From Streptomyces flavofungini (GTDB lineage Bacteria > Actinomycetota > Actinomycetes > Streptomycetales > Streptomycetaceae): a stretch of 64,000 nt of DNA. How positions within the stretch are numbered: position 1 is the stretch's first letter; each line of letters opens with the position of its first letter. The notes below the pieces were generated by a model. That model searched no databases and was not told the origin of the DNA. It was given only the letters and a program-made list of their open reading frames with translations. This document shows positions 17,134 to 24,815 of the stretch, piece after piece. The stretch covers positions 124,001 through 188,000 of the forward strand of contig NZ_BMVR01000012.1 in the NCBI RefSeq assembly GCF_014650815.1. The letters run 5' to 3'. Position numbers and translations under genes: made by a program.

Positions 17134-17241
17134 CACTGCGCCTCAGGCGCGTCGTCGCCGCACTCCGCCCCACGCGCGTCGTCGCCGCACTCCGCCTCAG
17201 GCGCGTGGCTGTCTCACTGTGCCTCAGGCGCGTCCGCGAAC
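17134..17241. repeat. 27-bp tandem repeat x4 across the PucR gene end
   Basis: Four 27-bp units (17134-17160, 17161-17187, 17188-17214, 17215-17241) share the core GCCTCAGGCGCGT. The last unit encodes the C-terminal tail of the PucR protein (ADAPEAQ); the first three lie just downstream of its stop codon, which is created inside the repeat. Confidence 0.85.
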
Positions 17242-18827
17242 CCGGCTCCGGCCGCCCCGCCGATCCCCGCCAAGGTCCGCAACTGCAGCCAGAGAACCAG
17301 CCGTTCATCGGGGTTCTCCAGGTCGATTCCCAGCTGCCGACCGGCCTGCTTCAGTCGGTAGCGGCAGGTGTTGGGGTGGACGGAGAGCACCTTGGCGGCG
17401 CTCGCCACGTCGCAGCTCGCGTCGAACCAGGACACCAGGGTGCGGGCGTAGTCGGTGCCGTGCTCGACGTCCGCCGCGAGGACCCGCCGCCAGGCACCCG
17501 CCTCGAACTCCCGCTGCCCGCGCATCACTTCGGAGAGCCGCAGCAGCGTCACCCGGGGGCGCACCTCGTCGACCGTGGCCACCGGCAGCGCGTCGCACAG
17601 GAGCCGCAGGACCAGATCCGCGTCCGCCCGTGAATCCGCCACCCCGCCGAGGTCGGGCACCACCGCGCCGAGCGCAGCCCGCACCGGCACCCGCAGCGAC
17701 TGCCCGGCCCGGCGCACGATGTCCTCCGCCAGCTGCCGGTGCCGCCGCTCGCCCGTCGTACGTTCCTGGGACGCGTGTGCCCCGCCCGACTCCCCCGGCG
17801 CGGGCAGCAGCGCGTACACCACTCCGTCCAGGAGTACGCACGCGTGCCGCCCGTAGCGCGCTTCGCACTGCAGGCGTACGACGTCGAGGAGCCGCAGCGA
17901 GGTCCGCTCGGCGTCCGGCACGCTCGCCCCGGAGTCCAGCACGAACGCGGCCACGCGCACCGCGTCGAGGCCCAGGCGGTGCGCGGCCGTCGAGGCGTCC
18001 GCCGAACCGTCGAGGAGTCGGCGCAGCAGGTCGGTGTTCTGGTGACGGGCCAGTTCCTGGGCCGCGCGGGTACGCAGCAGGAGCAGCGCCGCCGTGGACG
18101 CGCCCTGGGCCACGGTCTGCTCGGCGTCCGGGGCGAGCGTGCCGTCGTCGACCACCCACACCGAGCCGAGCGCCTCGCCCCCGGCCCGCACGGCGGTGGC
18201 GAGCCGCGGCAGGACGCCCGCCTTGAGCGGGGGCAGCCGCACCGGTTTCTCCGAGGCGAACACCAACCGGACCTGATCCGCGTTGTCCAGGCTCCCCGGG
18301 ACCTGCAGGCCGAGAATCCCCTGACGGCGGTCCTCGTCGACGGGCTGGCCGGGCACGGTGGAGTACGCCAGGATCCGCCCGCGCGGATCCTCCACGGCCG
18401 TCGCCCCACCGGTCGCGGCGGCGATCGCGTCGGCCAGCGCGAACAGGTCCCCCACCCCACCGCCGTGGGTGGACCGGCCGTCGATCGCCGAGGCCAGCAT
18501 CAGGTGCACGTGGTGCCAGGCCGCTTCCTCGTCGACGGTCAGCAGCGCCACCCCGCACGCCTCGGCCTCACCGACCGGCCCGTCCGCGCCCCGCACCACG
18601 ACCCCGGCCATCCCGGCGTCCGCCGCGGCGCGCACCAGCGGCCCGGCCGCGGCCGCCGGCACCCCGACCGCGAGCAGCAGGGCGCCGGGCGCATGGGGCA
18701 GCGGCACCTGCGCGTCGTACAGCAGCACCTCGGTGACCGGGGTGGCGGGCCCGGCGGGCGCGGTGTGCAGCCGCAGCGACTGGCTACCGACGACGTCCAC
18801 CAGGTCGCCGAGCGTAAAGGCGTCCAT
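17214..18827 (-). CDS. PucR/CdaR-family transcriptional regulator
   Basis: A 537-residue regulator: an N-terminal PucR sensor-like domain (VTEVLLYDAQVPLPHAPGALLL region), a GGDEF-like middle part, and a C-terminal PucR HTH (TLVSWFDASCDVASAAKVLSVHPNTCRYRLKQ), the hallmark of the family. Members control purine, amino acid or sugar-acid use. The last eight residues come from a 27-bp tandem repeat. No metabolic gene is directly attached, so its target is unclear; the adjacent serine hydrolase ends convergently. Confidence 0.85.
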   Translation of the reverse strand: MDAFTLGDLVDVVGSQSLRLHTAPAGPATPVTEVLLYDAQVPLPHAPGALLLAVGVPAAAAGPLVRAAADAGMAGVVVRGADGPVGEAEACGVALLTVDEEAAWHHVHLMLASAIDGRSTHGGGVGDLFALADAIAAATGGATAVEDPRGRILAYSTVPGQPVDEDRRQGILGLQVPGSLDNADQVRLVFASEKPVRLPPLKAGVLPRLATAVRAGGEALGSVWVVDDGTLAPDAEQTVAQGASTAALLLLRTRAAQELARHQNTDLLRRLLDGSADASTAAHRLGLDAVRVAAFVLDSGASVPDAERTSLRLLDVVRLQCEARYGRHACVLLDGVVYALLPAPGESGGAHASQERTTGERRHRQLAEDIVRRAGQSLRVPVRAALGAVVPDLGGVADSRADADLVLRLLCDALPVATVDEVRPRVTLLRLSEVMRGQREFEAGAWRRVLAADVEHGTDYARTLVSWFDASCDVASAAKVLSVHPNTCRYRLKQAGRQLGIDLENPDERLVLWLQLRTLAGIGGAAGAGFADAPEAQ

Positions 18828-18922
18828 GGGTGCTCCTCACCGCGTCGGCCCCGGATCCGGCCGGGCTGCCGCCCTGGCAGCCCAGATTGCTCCCCCGCAG
18901 CACCCGACCGATTAGCAGATCC

Positions 18923-18946
18923 CAACAGAAACGTAGGCTCCTGTTG
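18923..18946. promoter_or_regulatory. Inverted repeat in the PucR-type promoter region
   Basis: CAACAG and CTGTTG are 6-bp arms separated by 12 bp, about 100 bp upstream of the PucR start. Possible autoregulatory operator; weak evidence. Confidence 0.3.
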
Positions 18947-19086
18947 TCCACTTTCACAACCCTGGTCGCTTAATGGGTCGATGCGCGTCCCATGTGCAGA
19001 GCGCGGAGCCGCAGGGGCATCCGACGTACGCGGCGGGTCTCGATCCACTCGCATCGACCACGCGTCTCGCGTCGGCCACACGTGGT

Positions 19087-19119
19087 GACGGCCCGGCGCC
19101 CCGCGGGCACCGGGCCGTC
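19087..19119. terminator. Terminator hairpin after the LPMO gene
   Basis: GACGGCCCGG and CCGGGCCGTC form a 10-bp perfect stem with a 13-base loop, about 36 bp beyond the leftward LPMO stop. Confidence 0.65.
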
Positions 19120-19154
19120 GAGCGGCACCTGACGGTGGTCGGTCGGACTTCTTC

Positions 19155-19670
19155 TCAGCGGATGTTGACGTCGATGCAGGCGTAGAAGGCGTTGGCCGTG
19201 TCGCCGATGTTCCAGACCGCGAGGACCTTGTGCCTGCCGGTGGCGCTGCCGAGGTTGACCTGGTGCGAGACGGTCGCCGGGGGCTGCTGGTTGCCGCCGT
19301 CGATGGTGGCGACCTTGGTGCCGTCGACGAAGTACTCGTAGTTCGCGGTGCGGTGCCGGGCGGTGAACGTCCAGGTGAACGTCTGCGTCCTGCTGACGTC
19401 GCTGACCCGCCAGCCCTTGCTGTCGTTGTCGAGCTCCGCGAACCTCGCGTTGCCGCCGCTGCAGCTGCGCAGACCCTTGGGGCCCTCGACGCTCTGCGGT
19501 TCCCACTTGATCTCGCCGCACGACACCGTGCCCTGGGCGCACTGCGCCTGGCGGCTCGCGGGTGCGTTGACGTATCCGTGCGCGCTGGCCGAACCGGTCG
19601 GCAGGGTGAGGGCGAGGACCGGCGCCAGACCAGCACCGATCATGGCGGCTATCTTCCGCTTCCTGTCCAT
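19155..19670 (-). CDS. AA10 lytic polysaccharide monooxygenase (chitin-binding type)
   Basis: A 171-residue secreted copper enzyme that oxidatively cleaves chitin or cellulose. The signal peptide ends ...SASA, exposing His1 of HGYVN, the first ligand of the histidine brace; the second His is in FTARHRTANYEYFV. The rest (LRSCSGG, TFTWTF, YACIDVNIR) is a complete single-domain AA10. GGAG lies before the ATG at 19670; an in-frame start 75 bases upstream would spoil the signal peptide. A DasR-like site lies about 115 bp upstream. Confidence 0.9.
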   Translation of the reverse strand: MDRKRKIAAMIGAGLAPVLALTLPTGSASAHGYVNAPASRQAQCAQGTVSCGEIKWEPQSVEGPKGLRSCSGGNARFAELDNDSKGWRVSDVSRTQTFTWTFTARHRTANYEYFVDGTKVATIDGGNQQPPATVSHQVNLGSATGRHKVLAVWNIGDTANAFYACIDVNIR

Positions 19671-19783
19671 GCGTACTCCTTCACGGCATTGCTTCATGGG
19701 GGGGGACGTGAAGTGCTCTCGTGGGGGGTGGAGGCACGGCAGCACGCTGTGGACAGTGGGGCCAGATGTTCACGACTGCCGAT

Positions 19784-19795
19784 TAGTCTGGACCA
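19784..19795. promoter_or_regulatory. DasR/chitin-regulon-like site upstream of the LPMO gene
   Basis: TAGTCTGGACCA matches 10 of 12 positions of TGGTCTAGACCA, the core found in DasR-responsive and chitinase promoters of Streptomyces. Its place upstream of a chitin-active LPMO supports the reading; flanking positions of the 16-bp consensus match less well. Confidence 0.45.
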
Positions 19796-19858
19796 TAGAC
19801 TTTGGCAGGTTACGGTCAAGGGTGATTTCGGGCCACTTCCGGGGGCGCCGGTTACCGG

Positions 19859-20479
19859 TCAGCCGAGGGTCAGATACCGCGTGACCATGGCGACGAGTTC
19901 GTCCTCCAGGCGGCGGACGTCGACCGAGCGCGGCGCGGCGACGAGCTGGTGGACGATGCCCCCGACCGCGGACACGACGAGGTGGGCGGCGACGTCGATG
20001 TCGGTGACGCGAACCTCGGGGTGGCTCGCGAGCAACTCCCGCGTGTGGGCCACCTGTTCCCGCTCGTGCCGGGCCATCCGCTCCACCAGCTCGGGGGCGT
20101 GCGGCGTCTGCTCCATCATGACCTGCAACAGCTTCGGGTCGTCGAGGTGGTTGTCGATCACAGAACGCACGTATCCGCGCATGATCGCCTCCAGCGAGTC
20201 GGGCCGGTCGCCGTCCCGGTGTTCTTTGAGCGAGAGCACCCCGGCGTCGAGGTGCCGGGTCACCAGCTCGAGGAGGATCGTGTCCTTGTTCGGGTAGTAC
20301 TGGTACAGCGAGCCGATCGAGATCCGGGCCCGTTCCGCGATCCGATTCGTGGTCCCCGCCGCATACCCGTGTTCGGCGAAAACGTGAGCAGCCGCCGTCA
20401 GGATGCGCTGCCTGGTGAGCTCGGCCCGCGCCTGACGGGGCTGTTTACGTGCCCGAAGCGAGTGCCGGTCCGCCGCCAT
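19859..20479 (-). CDS. TetR-family transcriptional repressor
   Basis: A 206-residue TetR protein. The N-terminal HTH (ILTAAAHVFAEHGYAAGTTNRIAERARISIGSLYQYYPNKD region, about residues 26-66) is canonical; the C-terminal part is the ligand-binding helical domain. It is divergent from the PPOX/reductase genes, and a palindrome typical for this family lies between. It probably represses both itself and those genes until an unknown ligand binds. Confidence 0.85.
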   Translation of the reverse strand: MAADRHSLRARKQPRQARAELTRQRILTAAAHVFAEHGYAAGTTNRIAERARISIGSLYQYYPNKDTILLELVTRHLDAGVLSLKEHRDGDRPDSLEAIMRGYVRSVIDNHLDDPKLLQVMMEQTPHAPELVERMARHEREQVAHTRELLASHPEVRVTDIDVAAHLVVSAVGGIVHQLVAAPRSVDVRRLEDELVAMVTRYLTLG

Positions 20480-20520
20480 GCCACCCTCCTTGCCGCGCCG
20501 CGAAAGCGAGTAGCGCAGGA

Positions 20521-20538
20521 TGCGAGTAATTACTCACA
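20521..20538. promoter_or_regulatory. TetR operator palindrome
   Basis: GAGTAATTACTC (20524-20535) is a perfect 12-bp palindrome, extended to TGCGAGTAATTACTCACA with one mismatched pair. It lies 42 bp before the TetR start and is AT-rich in a GC-rich genome, as expected for an operator overlapping a promoter. Confidence 0.7.
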
Positions 20539-20654
20539 ATAGTGCCATGACCTGCGCGTAAGCGGTGCCCGGCCGATGCGGGCGTGCGGTCTGGGCCCTC
20601 GCACGGGGCACACCGCGTCCCAGACCGAGTCCGCGCACCCCTTCGCCCCTTCGC

Positions 20655-20702
20655 CCCTTCAGCCCTTCAGCCCTTCAGCCCTTCAGCCCTTCAGCCCTTC
20701 AG
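20655..20702. repeat. Octamer tandem repeat (CCCTTCAG x6)
   Basis: Six perfect copies of CCCTTCAG, preceded by degenerate CCCCTTCG copies, fill the leader just before the ribosome site of the PPOX gene. On the transcript it is a pyrimidine-rich, unstructured tract. Confidence 0.9.
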
Positions 20703-20717
20703 CCCCAAGGAGCCTTC

Positions 20718-21347
20718 GTGACGCAAGTCCGTGTCCGCCCCCGGCGGCTTTCACCCGAAGAAGTCCGCGAGCGGCTCGGCCGGCCCGACGCCATGGTCGA
20801 GGCGAAGATCCTCGACCGTATCGACGAGCACTTCCGCCGCTTCATCGCACACTCCCCCTTCCTCTCCCTGGCGACGGCGGACGCGGCGGGCCGCGCCGAC
20901 TGTTCGCCGCGCGGCGACTACCCGGGCTTCGTGAAGGTGCTCGACGAGCACACCCTCGCGATGCCCGACCGGCCCGGCAACAAGATCGCCGACTCCTTCC
21001 GGAACCTGGCGGAGAACGACGGCGTCGGACTCTGCTTCCTCATCCCCGGCGTGCGCGAAATGCTCCGGGTCAACGGCAGCGCGTACGTCACCGATGAGCC
21101 CGATGTCCTCGCTCGGATGCACACCGAGGGCCGGGAGGCGGTACTCGCGCTGGTCATCGAGGTGGAGCAGGCCTACTTCCACTGCGGCCGCGCGCTGGTC
21201 CGCTCCCGGCTGTGGGACCCGGCCAGCCAGGCGCTGGCCGACGAGATGCCCTCGGCGGGCGAGCTGATCACATCTCAGTTGGGCTGGGACGTCGAACCCA
21301 AGGTCGTCGACGAAGGCCTTGAGGACGCCTACCACTCGCTCTACTGA
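20718..21347 (+). CDS. FMN-dependent PPOX-type flavoprotein (MSMEG_1061-like)
   Basis: A 209-residue protein of the pyridoxamine-5'-phosphate-oxidase fold. Typical parts are FLSLATADAAGRADCSPRGDYPGFV (FMN-binding strand region) and MPDRPGNKIADSFRNLAEN, GLCFLIPG, and HCGRALVRSRLW. These match the FMN-dependent subgroup often paired with a ferredoxin-reductase-like protein, as it is here. GTG at 20718 with AAGGAG upstream gives the family's usual N-terminus. Reaction unknown; probably an oxidoreductase controlled by the divergent TetR. Confidence 0.8.
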   Translation: MTQVRVRPRRLSPEEVRERLGRPDAMVEAKILDRIDEHFRRFIAHSPFLSLATADAAGRADCSPRGDYPGFVKVLDEHTLAMPDRPGNKIADSFRNLAENDGVGLCFLIPGVREMLRVNGSAYVTDEPDVLARMHTEGREAVLALVIEVEQAYFHCGRALVRSRLWDPASQALADEMPSAGELITSQLGWDVEPKVVDEGLEDAYHSLY

Positions 21348-21439
21348 CGCGACATGACCCACCGTCGCGCGCCCCGCCGATCCGTCCACCCGCCACAGGT
21401 CCGTCCGCTCCGCTCGACCATCCCCGAGGTGAATCAGCG

Positions 21440-22354
21440 ATGCAGGTGCAGCACACCGTCATCGACCGCGTCGACCATGCAGCCGAGGACGTCGTCTCGC
21501 TCGTCCTGCGCGCCACCACCGACTCCCTGGCGCCCTGGGAACCGGGCGCGCACATCGACCTGACGCTGCCGAACTGGCTCACCCGCTCGTACTCGCTGTG
21601 CGGGGATCCCGCCGACCGGGACCGCTATCGCGTGGCGGTGCGCCACGACCCGCTCAGCCGGGGCGGCTCGGAGTACATCCACCACTACCTCCGTGCGGGC
21701 CGCGCCCTCGACGTGTCGCTGCCCCGCAACCACTTCCCGCTCCTGCCCGCGCCGCAGTACCTCTTCCTGGCCGGTGGGATCGGCATCACCCCGCTGCTGC
21801 CGATGCTGGCCGAGGCCGTCTCGGCGGACGTCCCCGCCACCCTGGTGTACGTGGGCCGGTCGACGTCGACCATGCCCTTCGCCGAGGAACTGCGCTCGCG
21901 CTACGGCGACCGGGTGCGGCTCGTCGCCACCGGCCAGGACGGCCGACCGGACCTGGCGGCCCTGGCCGCCGAGCTGTCGCCGGACGCCCTGGTCTACTGC
22001 TGCGGCCCCGCCCCGATGCTCGCCGCGGCCCAAGCGGCCTTCCCCGCACCCCGGTTGCACACCGAACGTTTCCGCCCGGCCGCCCGTACCTTCGCCCCGA
22101 ACACGCCGTTCGACGCGGTGTGCGCCCGCTCGGGACACACGGTCCCGGTCGCCGCCGACCAGTCGCTCCTGGACGCCCTGAACCGCGCCGGGCACCCGGT
22201 GCCCTCGGGCTGCCGCGAGGGCGTCTGCGGCAGTTGCGAACTCACCGTGCTCTCCGGCGACCCGGAACACCGCGACGACATCGGCGCCCCCGCCGGTCGC
22301 ATGTACGCGTGCGTGTCGCGGGCGCTCACACCGGAGTTGCACCTGGACCTCTGA
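21440..22354 (+). CDS. PDR/VanB-family oxidoreductase (FMN / NAD / 2Fe-2S)
   Basis: A 304-residue electron-transfer protein in phthalate dioxygenase reductase order: flavin domain with RSYSL (49-53), nucleotide domain with GGIGITP (112-118) and CCGP (187-190), and a C-terminal plant-type ferredoxin with Cys258, Cys263, Cys266 and Cys291. It would pass electrons from NADH to an oxygenase or to the flavoprotein encoded 92 bp upstream. Likely one operon with that gene under the TetR. Confidence 0.85.
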   Translation: MQVQHTVIDRVDHAAEDVVSLVLRATTDSLAPWEPGAHIDLTLPNWLTRSYSLCGDPADRDRYRVAVRHDPLSRGGSEYIHHYLRAGRALDVSLPRNHFPLLPAPQYLFLAGGIGITPLLPMLAEAVSADVPATLVYVGRSTSTMPFAEELRSRYGDRVRLVATGQDGRPDLAALAAELSPDALVYCCGPAPMLAAAQAAFPAPRLHTERFRPAARTFAPNTPFDAVCARSGHTVPVAADQSLLDALNRAGHPVPSGCREGVCGSCELTVLSGDPEHRDDIGAPAGRMYACVSRALTPELHLDL

Positions 22355-22476
22355 CGGGACCGGCGGGGCCGTCCGGCGACCACTTGCCGACAGTGGATGA
22401 CCGCCGCCCGATGCGGACAAGGCGAAGCGCCGCCGCGCCCTACGGTTTCGGGGAAATCGGCACTCTGGAGGCGTAC

Positions 22477-23604
22477 ATGGACAACTATCGCGGTGCGCGG
22501 ACGGCCGTGATCGTGGGTGCGGGTGTGGCTGGTCTGACAGCGGGCATTGCCCTGGCCCGTGGCGGATGGCAGGTGGAGATCGCCGAGATCGGCCCGCCGG
22601 AGGCGGATACTGGTTGGGGGTTGTGCTTGACCGGTCCTTCGCTGCGCGCGCTGGCCGAGCTGGGGCTCGTGGACGCGTGTCTGGCCGAGGGCTACGGCAT
22701 GCGCACGATCACGCATGTGGACGTGGACGGGGAGCCCGCGGGCGAGGTGGAGTTGCCGCGTCTGATCGGTGCGCGGCGGCCTGCGATGGCCGGTATCGCG
22801 CGCCCTGTACTGCATCGCATCCTGCACACGGAAGCCGAGCGGTGCGGCGTAGTCGTGCGCCACGGAATGAGCCTTGTCGCGGTGGATCAGGACGGGGAGC
22901 TGGTGCGCGTGGCGCTGTCGGACGGGACGGTTCGCAGGGTCGCGCTGCTGGTGGGCGCCGACGGGATCCGCTCCTCGACGCGGGGGCTGCTGGGGTTCGC
23001 GACCCCGCTCGGCTTTCACGGGCAGATGGTCTGGCGGGCCCTGGTGCCCCGCCCGCCGTGGGCCACCGGGATCCAACAGTTCGCCGGGAAGACCGACACG
23101 GCCGGTCTCGTGCCCCTCACGGACAGGCAGGCGTATGTGTTCCTGACAGAGAACGGAGTGGAGCGAAGCGTCCTGCCCGACGCCGACCTCGCCCCGTGTC
23201 TGCGGCAGTTGCTCGAGCCCTTCCCGGGGCGGGTGGCGGAGATCCGCTCCCTGGCATCCGAGTCGGAGTCGGTGGTGCGCCGCCCCGTGCTCACGGCGCT
23301 CCTGGAGGGCGACTGGCACCGGGGGGCCAGCGTGGTCATCGGTGACGCCGCGCACGCGCCCGCACCGCAGATGGCCAGTGGCGCCGCCCTGGCCATCGAG
23401 GACGGGCTCGTGCTGGCCCGGGAACTCGGGCGGCACGAGTCCGTCGGGGCGGGGCTCCGGGCGTTCGTCAGCCGACGCACGCAGCGGTGCCGGACGCTGG
23501 TGGAGACCTCGGTGGCGATCGTCGGCCTGGAGCAGGCGCGGCGCCACCACGAGGCGTACGGCCTTGTCGATTCCTGCCACCGGCTCATGGCCGAGCCCGC
23601 GTAG
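22477..23604 (+). CDS. FAD-dependent monooxygenase (PHBH-type)
   Basis: A 375-residue class A flavin monooxygenase. GAGVAG (14-19) is the Rossmann motif, GADGIRSSTR the DG motif, and GDAAHAPAPQMASGAALAIEDG the GD motif. It would hydroxylate an aromatic or polyketide substrate using NAD(P)H and O2. The ATG at 22477 has GGAGG 6 bases upstream; an in-frame ATG 66 bases earlier is also possible. Substrate unknown; the reductase upstream is not required by this class. Confidence 0.85.
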   Translation: MDNYRGARTAVIVGAGVAGLTAGIALARGGWQVEIAEIGPPEADTGWGLCLTGPSLRALAELGLVDACLAEGYGMRTITHVDVDGEPAGEVELPRLIGARRPAMAGIARPVLHRILHTEAERCGVVVRHGMSLVAVDQDGELVRVALSDGTVRRVALLVGADGIRSSTRGLLGFATPLGFHGQMVWRALVPRPPWATGIQQFAGKTDTAGLVPLTDRQAYVFLTENGVERSVLPDADLAPCLRQLLEPFPGRVAEIRSLASESESVVRRPVLTALLEGDWHRGASVVIGDAAHAPAPQMASGAALAIEDGLVLARELGRHESVGAGLRAFVSRRTQRCRTLVETSVAIVGLEQARRHHEAYGLVDSCHRLMAEPA

Positions 23605-23676
23605 CCGTCCGGCGCGACGGGCGGCCCGCCGGCCTGCCGTGCCCGCGCCCGAACCCGCCGACCGCCCTGGCGGACA

Positions 23677-24699
23677 ATGGGCCCGCCGGACAAGCCCCAG
23701 GGAGGTGCCCCCACCACCGTGCCGACGCCGCTGCGCAACCACCTCATCACCAGCTCCCAGAACCCCGCCGACCTGCTCAACGCCGCCACCCGCCTGTTCG
23801 GCGGCGCGGTCGCCACCTCGCCCCTGGGAGAGCTGTGCGGGGGCGAGCACGAACTGCGCGGCGTCGCCGCGCACGACTTCGCGGTGGGTTACTTCGTCTC
23901 GCCACTCGGCGTACGCGTCGCCCCGGCCGGGGGGCGTACCCGCGGCTCCTACTTCGTCAACATCGGTGTGTCCGGTGCCATTTCGGCAGCCTGCGGTGGC
24001 CTGCGGGTGACCCTCGACGAGGTGACGGCGGGCGTCGTCAACCCCGGAGACACCCAGGAACTGCGGCCCCTGCGCAGCCGGAAGACGCGGTTCCTGGGCC
24101 TGCGGATCGACGCCGCCCTGGTCGACCAGGAATTCGCCGCGCTGACCGGGCGTCCGCCGGTGTCGTCCGTGCGCTTCGACTTCGCCCTCGACCTCGCGAA
24201 GGCCAAGGGCCGGGCGGTGCGGCTCCTCGTCCGGTCCCTCCTCGAACAACTGGACTCGGGAGACCCCCTGTTCCAGCGCCCGGAGCTGCAGCGCAGCCAG
24301 GTGCGCTGCCTCGTCACCGCCCTGCTCCTGGCCCAGCCGCACTCGCACACCGGCGAGCTGCACGACGGTCCGCGACCCGGCTACCCGCGCACCCTGCGCG
24401 CGGCGCTCGCGTTCATCGAAGCGAACCTCACCGAGCGCATCAGCCTCGACGGCATCGCCGCTGCCGCGGGCTGCAGCCCGCGGACCCTCAGCTCCGCCTT
24501 CCGCGGCCGACTCGGCATCTCGCCCCTGTCGTACGTGCGCGACCTGCGGCTCGACCGGATCCGTGCGGACATCCTCGCCTCCACCGACCCCGTCGGCACG
24601 ATCGCCTACCGGTGGGGCGTCTCGCACCTCGGCCGCTTCGCCCGCGCGTACCGTGACCGCTTCGCCGAACTGCCCTCCGACACGGCGGCCCGCAGGTAG
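23677..24699 (+). CDS. AraC-family transcriptional regulator
   Basis: About 340 residues: an N-terminal AraC-binding-like domain (YFVNIGVSG, VVNPGDTQELRPL) and a C-terminal AraC HTH pair (LTERISLDGIAAAAGCSPRTLSSAFRG; DPVGTIAYRWGVSHLGRFARAYRDRF). Start is uncertain: ATG at 23677 or GTG at 23719, the latter with GGGAGG 14 bases upstream. It may control the monooxygenase upstream or the peptidase downstream. Confidence 0.8.
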   Translation: MGPPDKPQGGAPTTVPTPLRNHLITSSQNPADLLNAATRLFGGAVATSPLGELCGGEHELRGVAAHDFAVGYFVSPLGVRVAPAGGRTRGSYFVNIGVSGAISAACGGLRVTLDEVTAGVVNPGDTQELRPLRSRKTRFLGLRIDAALVDQEFAALTGRPPVSSVRFDFALDLAKAKGRAVRLLVRSLLEQLDSGDPLFQRPELQRSQVRCLVTALLLAQPHSHTGELHDGPRPGYPRTLRAALAFIEANLTERISLDGIAAAAGCSPRTLSSAFRGRLGISPLSYVRDLRLDRIRADILASTDPVGTIAYRWGVSHLGRFARAYRDRFAELPSDTAARR

Positions 24700-24725
24700 C
24701 CCGACCTCCCCCTCCCGCACGTCGC

Positions 24726-24757
24726 GTCACTTAGTGACATAGTGTCCCTTGAGGACA
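24726..24757. promoter_or_regulatory. Two adjacent dyads upstream of the S9 peptidase
   Basis: GTCACTTAGTGAC (5-bp arms, 3-bp centre) and TGTCCCTTGAGGACA (5-bp arms, 5-bp centre) lie 5 bp apart, about 60 bp before the peptidase start. The AT-rich first dyad may overlap the promoter. Likely a repressor site; the regulator is not known. Confidence 0.5.
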
Positions 24758-24815
24758 TCGAGCGGGGAGCTGTCCCGCGCCGTCGCGGGCGCCCCGTACC
24801 AAGAGGAGTGCCCGT

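Larger units (their letters stand above)
18828..19154. other. 327-bp intergenic region upstream of pucR-type gene
   Basis: It contains the probable PucR promoter, an inverted repeat (18923-18946) and the terminator of the LPMO gene (19087-19119). The stretch 18985-19080 has no recognisable gene or repeat. No coding sequence found. Confidence 0.5.

Noticed and set aside
21994..24720. 908-codon minus-strand open frame
   Set aside because: Opposite the reductase, monooxygenase and AraC genes; no domain, no ribosome site.
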